DNA of 64,000 nucleotides from Maniola hyperantus. Lineage: Eukaryota > Arthropoda > Insecta > Lepidoptera > Nymphalidae. Shown here one piece after another: positions 28,836 to 39,800 of this stretch. The notes under the pieces were generated by a model. It ran no database searches and had not been told where the DNA came from. It saw only the letters and a list, made by a program, of their open reading frames with translations. The position numbers and the translations under genes are program-made. The stretch is from NCBI RefSeq assembly GCF_902806685.2, contig NC_048552.1, forward strand, positions 8,955,662-9,019,661, read 5' to 3'. Position 1 is the first letter of the stretch, and every line of letters starts with the position of its first letter.

Positions 28836-28936
28836 GTCGCTAATCGTTACTTAAGATTGAGTTAAAACGAGACAGATTTATGTGAGAGATATAGCTCTGT
28901 CTTGTTTTAATTAAACTTAAGTAACGATTAAGCGAA
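28836..28936. mobile_element. Foldback MITE, 'AGCGCAC' family, partial copy
   Basis: Inverted cgttacttaagattgagtta / taattaaacttaagtaacg around the shared centre gacagatttatgtgagagat. It lacks the outer tagagcgcac ends seen at 7929-8066. Confidence 0.55.
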
Positions 28937-29010
28937 TCTGATTACGGCAGTTAGCTTTGGCTTAGAATACGTCACAACAAAATCCTTGTGGCGTGAAGCC
29001 AAAATCGGAA

Positions 29011-29576
29011 TTAATTGGGCACCGCACACGGTCAAGCATGTTTGTCAAATTTTACGTTTTTTGAAGTTTTGATTGATGAGGTCATCAAACACAAGAGCAC
29101 AACGGTGCAAATACCATTCAAACATATCTGTCAAACAAGGCGTCACTTTCGACGCAGAATCCAGAAAGGGATATTGCGCTGAGCATAGGCGCTGAGTGAT
29201 GAGCACCGCGGACAAAGGCTTTCTTGCATTAACTTGAGCAATGTTTAAAAAAAAGAAAAAGGAAACGTTGGGCACGAGAATGGTTAAAACAGCGAAATAT
29301 ATTCACACATGAAAATTTAACGAAAGAAATATGGAGCTAAAATGGAACGTTTATTCGACAAACATAGCCGTTCACCGTCAAGCATGTTTCGACAAACCAT
29401 TGACAAACAGACCATCTATCAAATTTGCCAAACACGCATAAAATAACACGTAGTTTGTTTGACAACCATGTAGGTAGTTAATTGTTTGACAAACACGTGA
29501 AAAACGACCGCAGACGCCTGTTTGTCAAAGTTTACGTGTTTGAAAAACATGCTTGACCATCTGCAGGGCCTCTTAA
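29011..29576. mobile_element. TTAA-flanked non-autonomous element
   Basis: Sequence is bounded by TTAA on both sides (29011-29014 and 29573-29576). Inverted ends share ggtcaagcatgtttgtcaaa on the left and the complement of tgaaaaacatgcttgaccat on the right. The interior repeats tttgtcaaa/tttgacaaac several times. TTAA flanks suggest piggyBac-type mobilisation. A 76-codon minus ORF inside has no recognised family. Confidence 0.6.
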
Positions 29577-30248
29577 ATGCGCCATCGCTCATCTTCTTCT
29601 TTTCATCGTCTGTATTATCTGAACCTCTCAGCTTTTATTAAATAACAAAGGACGGGCACGCGATCTGAACCAATCGCCAACAGAGGTCACCTTGATTGGT
29701 CAAGTGAGTGACCTTCAACTATGGTTGGTAGGACTATGGTTGGTACCTAAGTTTAGGCTTAGTTTAGGTAACCGTTAACTGTCAGTGGTTTGTCACTTTT
29801 GTCTTTTGTCAGTTTGTCCTTGTCTGCTTGTCTATGTCTTGTCTGTAAATTATCTGTCATTGCCATTATCCTTTATGTTATTAGTCTGTGATTGCCATCA
29901 CAGACCAATATTGCCATCTTTTATGTGATTGCCATTGGATTATTGGATGTATATTATTATAATAGGTAGGTACTCTTTGAATGGGCGATCGCAGGCGATC
30001 GGGCGCACAGAGTACTTTGTAATATATGAAATAGAGACCAAACTTCGAGCCTAAAATTGGAAATGCATCACAAGCGCCCCTAGATTTGAAATTTGGAACT
30101 ATGGTGATTGAATCTATATCTACGTATATACCTATGTAATACATAGGTATAGGTACTATATACATTTATACGTATAATATAGGTACGTAGGTACTAGGTG
30201 CCTATAATTATCCTACTTTCTTATTATTATTCTAGATTTGGGTTACTT

Positions 30249-30312
30249 GGCTGATTTTTCAATCGTCAAATTTGATTTTGTGAGTTTTAATTGACGATTG
30301 AAAAAATCAGCC
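30249..30312. repeat. Hairpin with about 21-bp arms
   Basis: ggctgatttttcaatcgtca then a (30249-30269) pairs with 30291-30312 (ttgacgattgaaaaaatcag then cc), with a single extra A. It lies in the spacer between polyubiquitin and the THAP locus. Confidence 0.7.
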
Positions 30313-30581
30313 CTGAATAAAACAAAGTTATTTTTAAAATAATGTAGGTATATTTTCTATACTTAATGAAAACAAAATTGATCATTTTCATCGTAAAATG
30401 TTTTGCTGATGACATGATTACACTATAATTTACACTAGAACTTTAGAAGTAACTTTAATACATTAAATATGCACTAAAAGTTTAATACAATGAATAAAAT
30501 ACACTGACTATACCTACCACAGACTACAGTGTATATAGGAGATAGACTGGTAAGTCGGGCCGTCAAGGCGCCCACTTGAAA

Positions 30582-30596
30582 AGCGCCATCTAGGAG
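30582..30596 (+). promoter_or_regulatory. Left copy of a 15-bp motif flanking the THAP locus (CTCF-like)
   Basis: AGCGCCATCTAGGAG. Its exact reverse complement is at 35669-35683, beyond the other end of the THAP gene. The core resembles the conserved CTCF consensus (CCASYAGRKGGCRS) read in reverse. It could instead be an element terminus. No TSD was found. Confidence 0.3.
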
Positions 30597-31420
30597 ACGG
30601 GTTTGGTACTAAATACAGCCAATACCCAGTATATATACCTACCTATATACATACTTTATAGTTTTTTAAATTAGGTAGGAATGTGGTGTTTGATTTGCGG
30701 GAGTTTTGAATGGATAATGGTACTTATCTTGGCAATACTGATAATTACCAATATCACAATGGCATTTAACTCCCGCCAATCAAATTTAATTCAAAAATTA
30801 AACACAACTTATTATAAGTTATTTAAACTTTTTCAATTTATTTATTTTATAATAAATATCAGCATCACATTTAAGTGGATCTCTTGAATCAAAAAAGTGA
30901 ATTTTTCCATTTAAAATAAAATTAATATCTTTGCACCAGTTATTTATTAAAAAAATGACAGTTTCCTTGGTCAAAAAATTAATAATTTTGTCTCTATGTG
31001 AGCTACATGATATAAAGTTAAAATTTATATTTGATAATAGTATTAATTTTACGTACTCTTGTATTTTATTTTTATTACTTCTGTTTTTCAAAATTTCAAT
31101 TACGTGATTTTCGATCTCAGCAAAGCAATCAAAAATGTTTCTCGTCGGATAACATAGCCATCCTTTGTCATTGTATTCGCTAATTTTAATATGTTTATGA
31201 AAAGCCTCCAGTTCCTTGCTGTAACTCCTATTACAGAATCAAATAATTCGTCCATCAATATTAACAAATCGGCCGTGTCTTTATTTTCAGCTGGAAGTTG
31301 CCCACAATCTAAAAAGAATAAAAGGACATGTTAAATACTCATAAAATAAATTATAATAAGTAAAAATTAAAATATTCTATTCTACTAATTAATAAGAATG
31401 GAACACAATACACAAATAAG

Positions 31421-31585
31421 CTGGATAGCCTAGTGGTTATGACGTCGTCTCCTACTCGGCGGTAACGGGTTCGATCCAGGGCTTCAGGGATCCAGCGTGA
31501 TAGACTGCCCAAAACCCTTCCCACTCTAAGAGGAGACCCGTACTCTGTAGTGACCCGGCGGTGGAGTGATCATGATGATCATGAT
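31421..31585 (+). mobile_element. tRNA-derived SINE, second family, copy 1
   Basis: Head ggatagcctagtggttatga (A box), B box GGGTTCGATCC at 31467-31477, body ccactctaagaggagacccg, tail tgatcatgatgatcatgatg. It lies in an intron of the THAP pseudogene, on the opposite strand. Confidence 0.75.
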
Positions 31586-32897
31586 GAAGTAGAAAACCTT
31601 GCATAAAGAGTAAAATCCACCAACTTTGACAATGGTAAAGAGAGCAATGTACATCAGTATACAAATCAAGTAGGTACCTGCCATATATCCAAGAGCAACG
31701 CCGACTGTCCGACTGAATACCTGAGTGCAGTGTTTCACTTTCATTTTAGGTATTAGTTTGGGCACAACATGTTGCGCCGTTAATTTAGGCACCAAGCGGA
31801 CACCTTTATAGCCTGGCTGCCTGTGGTACATTTCTTCTAAATGCTGCCATTTTGCAACTTTTTGCTTCCCATCTTGGGTAAACATTAAATTTTTGTTCAA
31901 CAAATTATTTCTTATACCCTTCATCAGATGGGGTGCATCAAATAAAGGAAAAATCTTTTTTTTATTTAATTCAAAAAACCCACCAGTCCATTCTTTGTTG
32001 TCTCTTAAATATTCTATTCTAGTCTCATTTAGTAAACTGTTTATAGCAGCTCGGTTTGATGCCCCCTGGTCACAAACAGTGGCCACAACTTTTAAACCTG
32101 TGGCTTCTACTTCTTTTATGACAGTTTTTATTTGTGCCTTTAAGCTGTCTGCTTTAGTAGAGCCTCTACAAAATGTGAAATAAACTGGTTGTTTGAATTT
32201 TTTTATGATACCTCTCACCATAAACACCAAAACATGGTCACAAATTTGCTTCTTTTTTTCCTCACCGTCATCCACCATACCAATAATTTCATCATTTTTT
32301 CTGCAGTAGGCTAAATTTGGTGAAATTGCCATTTCATCAAAGATAATCGTACAAAACTTATGGTTGTCATTTAACTTTGTTACAGGTTTCTTTAATTCTT
32401 CAAATAATTCCACGGTTTTACCTGGCTTGAGGTTTATTTTTTGTAATAAAGTAGAAAGTGTTTTTCTCTTAGGCAAAACACTAAAAGAACTTAGAAACCT
32501 ATATGCCTTTGGACTGCGCTTGTACAATGCAAGGGGAAGAATTTTTTCTTTAATTGTGAAGCGTCTTCCTTTTGCTTTCTTTCCAAATTGAGCGACTTGC
32601 AAAAAAAGTTTTTGTCTCTTCACTCATATTTTTCATCAAAAGCTCAAATGCTTCGGTCTTTTTAAGTTTAATAGCAGCCTTCTTCTTAAAGTAGTCTTTC
32701 TGTATTCAACATTTTTTTAATTGATATCTTATATTTGAAATTTCTTTGCAGAGTTCCTTCTCTTGTTTGGTGAGAACCCACTTCTTAGCTGAAAGTAAAA
32801 TGACATCAAATATTAAAAATTGCTGTTCATTAAGTACCATCATGATTAATCATGGTTCGTCATTAAGTGCAATCGTATAACCATTATGTTAAAAAGC

Positions 32898-33120
32898 GGT
32901 GACAGCCTAGTAGCTATGACTTTTCGACAGGTTGGGGGTGCAATCAATTCTAACTTTGCAGAGTTATGTGCATTTTAAGAAATTAAATATCACTTGCTTT
33001 AATGGTGAACGAAAAAATATCTTAAGGAAACCTGCATGGCAGACGATGGCCTAAACTCATCTCACTCTTAGAGGAGACCTATGCTCAGTAATAAGCTGGC
33101 AATGAGTTGATCATGACTAA
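32898..33120 (+). mobile_element. tRNA-derived SINE, second family, copy 2
   Basis: Diverged head gacagcctagtagctatgac; body cctgcatggcagacgatggc, ctcttagaggagacctatgc; tail gagttgatcatgac. The B box is mutated. It lies in a THAP pseudogene intron. Confidence 0.65.
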
Positions 33121-33169
33121 AGATATTATCAATGAGCAATAAATTCTTAGGGTTATCAAAATAGAGCCT

Positions 33170-33225
33170 TTTTAACCGACTTCAAAAAAGGAGGAGGTTC
33201 TCAATTTGTCGGAATTTTTTTTTAC
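33170..33225 (+). repeat. Lepidopteran 'accgacttc' repeat copy
   Basis: ttaaccgacttcaaaaaagg then aggaggttctcaatttgtcg, in the THAP pseudogene intron. Same family as 2663-2712 and 4054-4110. Confidence 0.6.
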
Positions 33226-35668
33226 TGTTATTCTGCTGCTAGTCTTTCTGACCGTGTATAATATTGTTGTCTTGAAGTCATATTATACAGAGTTATTTAG
33301 ACAACCTGGCATTTTTGGGGCAGAAAAAATATTGATCCCAACTTGATATGCCTGAGACTTTGTCCACATGAATTTGTTTTTAAAAGTGTCTGCTACAGAC
33401 AGAGTATGAAGCATGGCATGATCACCACAGTAAGTTATAATATTTAACTAAGCCAAGTAAGTTATAAAAACTTTTTAGTTTAAAACTAAGGATTCTGATA
33501 TACCTTTTAAATTGTCCTTTGAGTTTAACTTAATAGCAACTGCAGGTACTGCTTTACTTGATGTTGCAACAAGTCCTGCAAAATACCATAAATAACACAT
33601 GAGATAATAATACGATAATCTATACCAACCAATTTTAAAAAAATCTTTTACAAGTAGAAATCTACATTATTCCTGAGTAACATAAGCTATATTTTATTTT
33701 CAAAAAATTAGAGATCCACATGAAAACTGTAATAAGCTACCCATGCGAAGGTAAGGTCACTAGTTAATACTAAAGCTACCAACAATGGAAATGAAAAAAT
33801 GATGTTTGATTTGAAAGGTATCAAACTTTCACATCAGTAGTTCATTTAAGTTATACTACACTATTCTATTAGTATCTAATTAAATTGAAAAGATATGATC
33901 ATGTAAATCAAAAACACTATTTTTTGCATTTCCTATTGTATGGCATATACATATCTGCCATGTTAAAAGATAAACTTAAAGGCGATTTAAAATTATAGGG
34001 TACTAGCTTATGCTTTCGACTTCGTCTGCATGGACTACACAGATTTCAAACCCCTATTTCACCCCCTTAGGGGTTAAATTTTCAAAAATCCTTTCTTAGC
34101 GGATGCCTACATCATAATAGCTATCTGCATGCCAAATTTCAGCCTGATCCGTCCAGTAGTTGGAGCTGTGCGTTGATAGATCAGTCAGTCAGTCAGTCAG
34201 TCACCTTTTCCTTTTATATATTTAGATTTAAGATTTATAATTACCTGGTGCCATTTCCATTTCATTAGAATTTGATATGAAACTGGAGCTAGTATGCGGT
34301 TCAGAAACAATTATTGCTTCAGCAGCAGCCATATTCTCTAAAATAAAAATATCAATATCAAAACCATAATAAAGTAAATACATTGAGATATGAATTATTC
34401 ACATTAGAGAGTAAGACTTGTCCATGTTTCTACATAAAAAGTTCTTTTAAATAATTAACTTGAAACCATAGCTGTCTGATATTCTGTGACAAGTTACATA
34501 ATATCTAAAATATACCAATTAGCAAGTGACAATATTTGCTAGTTACAAAGGTACTTTAAAAATGTCTAACCAACCTGCTAAACAGAGTGATGGGATGGCT
34601 AGGGAACACAACTTTGTTGGGTACAAATAAATGTCCTCAAAATGTCTACGACAGACCCTTCTGTTGCTGTAAATGTAATCTTTATCTAATTCCGCTACAT
34701 GACCCCCAATCTTCTTCAGCCACACTTGAAACAAATCAATGTGCTGATTTGGGTTGGGGAAACGGTGCAGTGAGATACCTGGAAATACATAATGAAGTAA
34801 AGATATTAAACATCAAGCTTATCTAATTATAGTGATCCGACTAATAGCTTATTTCTATTGAGAAAAGTGCTAAAAACATTAAGTCACTGTTCAAACATCA
34901 ACATTTTAGGGTTTAGTACCTACATCTCACGTTTGCAATTAAACAAAACTGTGGTGCTAGAGCTAACGCATCTTGTCAAAAAGGCATCCTTGCATCACTG
35001 CATCCTTGAAATGATAACTTTCAAGGGCAATCTTCCGATTGAATCAATTGAGTACCTATATGAGGCAGCAAGCAATACTTTCTGATATAAAACAGAACGA
35101 ATTTACTTACCATCGCCTGCAACAGTTGAACAGCCAGGCACACAACATACTTTTTGAGACATTTTACAAATCTAAACTTCTAAACCACTAAACAAAATCA
35201 GATTGCAACAGAGTTCAGGGAGAAAGCCAAGTTATCGTTTACACAAGAAACAGTAGTCCAAAAAACAAGCCAAAATAATAAACGTAGGGATCGTCGGAGT
35301 CCGAAAGCAAAGCAAAAGTCGTGAAATCTTTAATATCAAATAAAATTACTCCCAAAACTGTAGAACCACCGTACAATTTCGTTATGAAATGAATTCAAAT
35401 TTCAAACTTTTCTGATACTTGTCACCAGTTTTCTTGACCATAGATATGAAAATCTAGAATTTGAAGAACATTTAACTATTATTTTAAAAATAAAGCTTAA
35501 TTTTAGCAAAATTTATAATAATTGAATATTTCTTTTTTCCAAATAAAAAGAAAGTATGTTTTTAATTTAATTTTTCACAATATTGGAACTTGAGTATTTT
35601 TTATTATGTTAACACTGTCATTAAAAATGACTTACATGTTAACACTGGAACATTATTTCTAAATCCAG

Positions 35669-35683
35669 CTCCTAGATGGCGCT
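35669..35683 (-). promoter_or_regulatory. Right copy of a 15-bp motif flanking the THAP locus (CTCF-like)
   Basis: CTCCTAGATGGCGCT, the exact inverse of 30582-30596. A weaker relative (ccgccatctattgacg) lies at about 36325 in front of RasGAP. Either a CTCF-like site or a terminal repeat of the transposon. Confidence 0.3.
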
Positions 35684-35689
35684 ATTAAT

Positions 35690-36840
35690 CTAGTTTAGCA
35701 GCAGAGTTCTAAGATAGCATACCATGATACCTACTAACAAATCCTGTCTCGCGCAGAACAAAGACAGTAAACAGTTGCGCAAATATCACTGTAATGAACC
35801 TGACCGCATGAACTAAAGCTCAACTTAAAGGCCTCAGTCAAATTTACATTTCGCACGTACCAAAAATCTTAGATTAGGTTATTTAATCCAAAAAATACAA
35901 CACAACTCACGCGTCCGACATTTTCATTTATTGACTTTTGTTGTTTTTGTCAATGACCAGTGCTGCCAGTGTGATTTAGCAGAAATACAACTAAATAAAG
36001 ATAAATTCAAAATATATTTTTGTTTTAACTTCTTAGAAAGAATTACGAAAAATTCTATACAAAAAATTTATACTTAACTTCTTCTTCTTTTTTTCTTCTA
36101 TTCGGCTCTTTATACTGTCGTTTTGTGATTCGCAAAAATTCCGCCAATGTAAATTTAGTAGAGAAACAACGTGATAATTGTTACTTTACTTTTTCTTTTC
36201 TTTTGAATACAAGTTAATTACTTTTAATAAAAAAATAAAATTTAAAATAACGCTTTTTATATAAGCTACCTACCACTTTAGTTGTTTTATTTGAGCTGGT
36301 ATAATCATGAAATGAGATTTACCGCCATCTATTGACGACATTGGAAAACATACGCAGCACTACTGCCCTCTGAACTTGAATTTTTGAATTACTTGATTAT
36401 AATACTGCTAAATTAAAAATACTTGTTAAATAAGTAACAACCCAGAATTTTGCGTACTATGTAATTTTGCAGTATAGTACGCAATACATTTCCCTACTTT
36501 TTGATCTAAGTTTACGCACCCTAATCGGGCGTATGGGGCGTATTGAAAGTTGTAATTCTTTATCGAAATTATTTCTGCTTTTTGTATTATTAGGCCCTAT
36601 TAAGTATCATATTTATGTGGTTAACGCCTTAAACCGTTTGTTTAGCCTTAGTACAGTTTTCATAATAGTTACAATAATAATTGAATTTAGGTTTTTTTTT
36701 ATTTTGTTTCTGTCGTAAACACCATTGGATATCCTTTATTTAATATTATACATGTTACTTATATCGTGAATTATGTGTGAGTCATATTGGTGTAACGTAA
36801 AAATATAAGTATTGACGGATTTTGGTAGTCGGTGATAATA
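35690..36840 (+). promoter_or_regulatory. RasGAP upstream region
   Basis: An AT-rich stretch between the THAP locus and the RasGAP ATG. A short hairpin gcgtactat / tatagtacgc lies at about 36453-36483. The repeat-like or CTCF-like ccgccatctattgacg is at about 36325. The RasGAP start site probably falls in 36500-36830, but no clear core promoter motif could be chosen. Confidence 0.35.
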
Positions 36841-39800
36841 ATGGCTGATTTGATTCGTGCTATGGGTGCGCCTATTGGACCCCCTATAAAGGATAAGTTG
36901 GGTTCGCCATCTACCGAGTCTGAGGATGGTGGTGGTGATATAGCGGAGTTGGCAGCCGATTTAGAACTGGACGAAGCTGATGGGCCAAGTACTAATGGTA
37001 ATTACCACTTATTTGGCGATTATTGTATTACATTGAAACCTGTGCAAAATTATTTTATTTTAAGTAGGTACATATTATACAACAGACGGGCCCCATCTAG
37101 TTGGGGAAACGAGTTAAGAAAGAGAAAAATTGATTTTATTTTTCATACAAGAAATTTATTATAAAGTTTGTTTGATCTAAGTACCATTTGTTTATCATTG
37201 GAAGTGTGGATTATCTGACACTATATTTAGTGACATTCCTAGGTGAAAGACAAGCAGTCCTTGCACCTCCTGAAACAGAGTGGTACCATGGACGTCTGGA
37301 CAGATACACATCTGAAGAGAGGCTCTGGGCTGCTAGCAAACATGGCAGTTACTTGGGTGAGATATTCATTTTTGGTCAGAAATAAAAATTCATTATTCAT
37401 GCTTGCATGCATGCGCTTCTCCATACAAACATATTACGCCTATTACTCTATTCTTTGTTGTTTTAGGTCTATAACTAAGCCATATATTAATTTATCTCTC
37501 CATTATCTATGCCACGAATCAATTAATATAGTAAAATTGTATTTATTTCAAAAGTTATGGCCCTTGAAAAATCTATTTTAGAGCAAATTTGAGGCAATTT
37601 CGTGTGTAAATAAACTATATAAGAAACTAGAAAATTGCAAAATTAAAAACTTCATGTTGCACTAATCATGCTATGTTTTTAGTTTGTGTAAAAAATGTTT
37701 TCTTTTGCCAAAAATAGGAGTAGTTCATAACATTGATTTGAAATTTCCATTTTTCGTTTTCACTAAAAAGTCTTGTATTTCAAGCAAAATTCATTCACAT
37801 GGCCTCTCTTGGGGTGAGGTGTGGTTAGAGGGAAACACCACTAGTTTAGGCTCCGCCCACTAACGATTTGTCACTTCCATGAAGCGGGCTCTTAACAGGA
37901 ATGTATTTAAAAATAATATTTAATAATTTTATATAGTGCAAAGCAAGTAGTCCAATCTAAAGCTGCAACATGACAATTTGCACAATTCATAAACTAAGGG
38001 TTAAAGTACACAAGTCTGGCTGAGATCTGTTTTTGCACAATACACATTCAAATGCCTCATGTTTAGGTTGGCCTACTTGTTTTGCACATACTATAAAATC
38101 ACTGAAAGAACAAATCATCAGAACGGTAATTTATTGTTCTCTGATTGTGTTTATTTAATAAGCCAAATTGTCTATAAACTCTGAACCGTTTTATTTGTAA
38201 TTTATATTTACATAGTAATCAATGAATTTCTACTTAGACTACCCTAAACTGTCATATTTCTGCATTGTTAATTTGAATTTTGTTGAATATCTCCATAACT
38301 TTCATTTTCCAGTCCAAACAACTGATGTTTGATGCATTGTTGTGCCATTAACTCACTAAGAATAGTTTTGTTTTTTATTAGGAGGCAAACAATAGGCTTA
38401 AAACAATAGCAAGAGTGCTTCACACATTTTTCTCATGCATATCAAAATTATAATGAGCATTGTATTAATAAAAACAACTATCATATTCAATTGTCAAGCA
38501 AATTTCTATCCATACAGATAAGTATAATGTAATTACATTGTTGTTTGTGCAAGTACACAAAAAGTACAATGTGGTTAATTCTGTTGTAGACCATCTCTAA
38601 ACTAAACTAAATTGACAGATCTAAATCTGCTATCCTGTTCTGCACAGAGCCTTATGAAAGATATTGTAATATCTTTTTTTTTTTTGCAATCAACAGCGAT
38701 ACGTATACATACAATATAATTTTACATAATAACAGACTGAAAATGAGGCCAAATAGGATTACAATTTTGTTTTACAGGTTACTTAAGTAGTTATTAATTA
38801 TAAATTTATAACAGTACGTTTGGAGAGACCAAATAATTTAAACAAGCTTTACAATATAATAATACGAAAATATAAAAGTCAATTAACTAGTAAAAATACC
38901 TAGTAGGTGATTCACAACATATGCATGAGTGTGTGTGTATGTGTGAGTGTATGTGTGTCTGTGTGTGCGTGTGTGTTTGTGTGTGGGAGAGAGAATACGT
39001 GAGAGAGTATGCGTAAGTATGAGTAATTATACTAGTATCTATATATACTTTTATAGATACTAGTATAATTATTATTAGTTATATATTATTATTTTTCCGA
39101 TGCAGTATAATTATTTCCTTTTTTAATTGCATTTTGAACAGGTGGAAAAGGTCGAAGACTGAGTAAATTTTATTATAGGGTCGCGCCAGGCGTAAAATTA
39201 CGGAATTTTGGGCGTAGGTTGTATTATTATATTTTAGTTTAGAGTTTGTATACAATATTATAACTAGCCACAATGTAAAAGAGTTTATTTTAATACAAAT
39301 TAAAATAAACTTTGCTTAAATTAATAATTATTCCAGTGTTAGTAAAACGGAAAACCTAAATAAGTTAAACTTTACACCAGACTCATTAAAAATTTTTGAA
39401 CTATTTAACCTTGAATTTTTCATGTCTGCATAAATTCAAAAGAGTTTCAGAATGTGAAGATGTAAAATGCATAATTTATTTTCCTCAAATAAAGAGTAAA
39501 TAAATAAATCTATTCTTTCCATTATGATGCAATTTAATTATTTGCAGTTCGTGAAAGTGATCGTAAGCCAGGCTCCTATGTGCTGAGTTACTTGGGACGT
39601 ACTGGAATTAATCATTTCAGGTATCTATACAACAAAACATACGAGATTGAAACCGGACTACTCTTAAATATACCACTACAGACTAATGGTACATATTTAC
39701 AACTAAATGATGTCTGCACTTTGTTCACATGGATTTAGGTTTTTTAAAATCCTGTGAGAGCTCTTTGATTGTTCGAGATAAAAGTAGCCTATATTCATAT

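Larger units (their letters stand above)
30819..35162 (-). pseudogene. Decayed THAP-domain P-element-type transposase gene
   Basis: Minus-strand exons: 35162-35111, 34778-34575, 34337-34245, 33575-33504, 32788-31678, 31308-30819, with GT-AG joins in phase. Exons 1-2 encode a THAP zinc finger (C-x4-C as CVPGC, LHRFP, W, then C-x2-H as VCRRHF, and AIPS), a DNA-binding domain of P-element/THAP9 transposases. Exons 5-6 match the P-type catalytic region (KRSPKAYRFL, TIIFDEMAISPNLAYC, VVATVCDQGASNR, FPLFDAPHLMKGIRNNLL, VALGYMADCGQLP, MDELFDSVIG). It is broken by an in-frame TGA at 32706-32708, a frameshift at the T/A run 32601-32607, and another near 31218. SINEs lie in its introns. It is most likely a dead transposon copy, though an N-terminal THAP peptide could still be made. 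Confidence 0.82.

Noticed and set aside
29045..29275. 76-codon minus-strand ORF inside the TTAA-bounded element
   Set aside because: No recognised transposase or other family signature; likely chance within a non-autonomous element.
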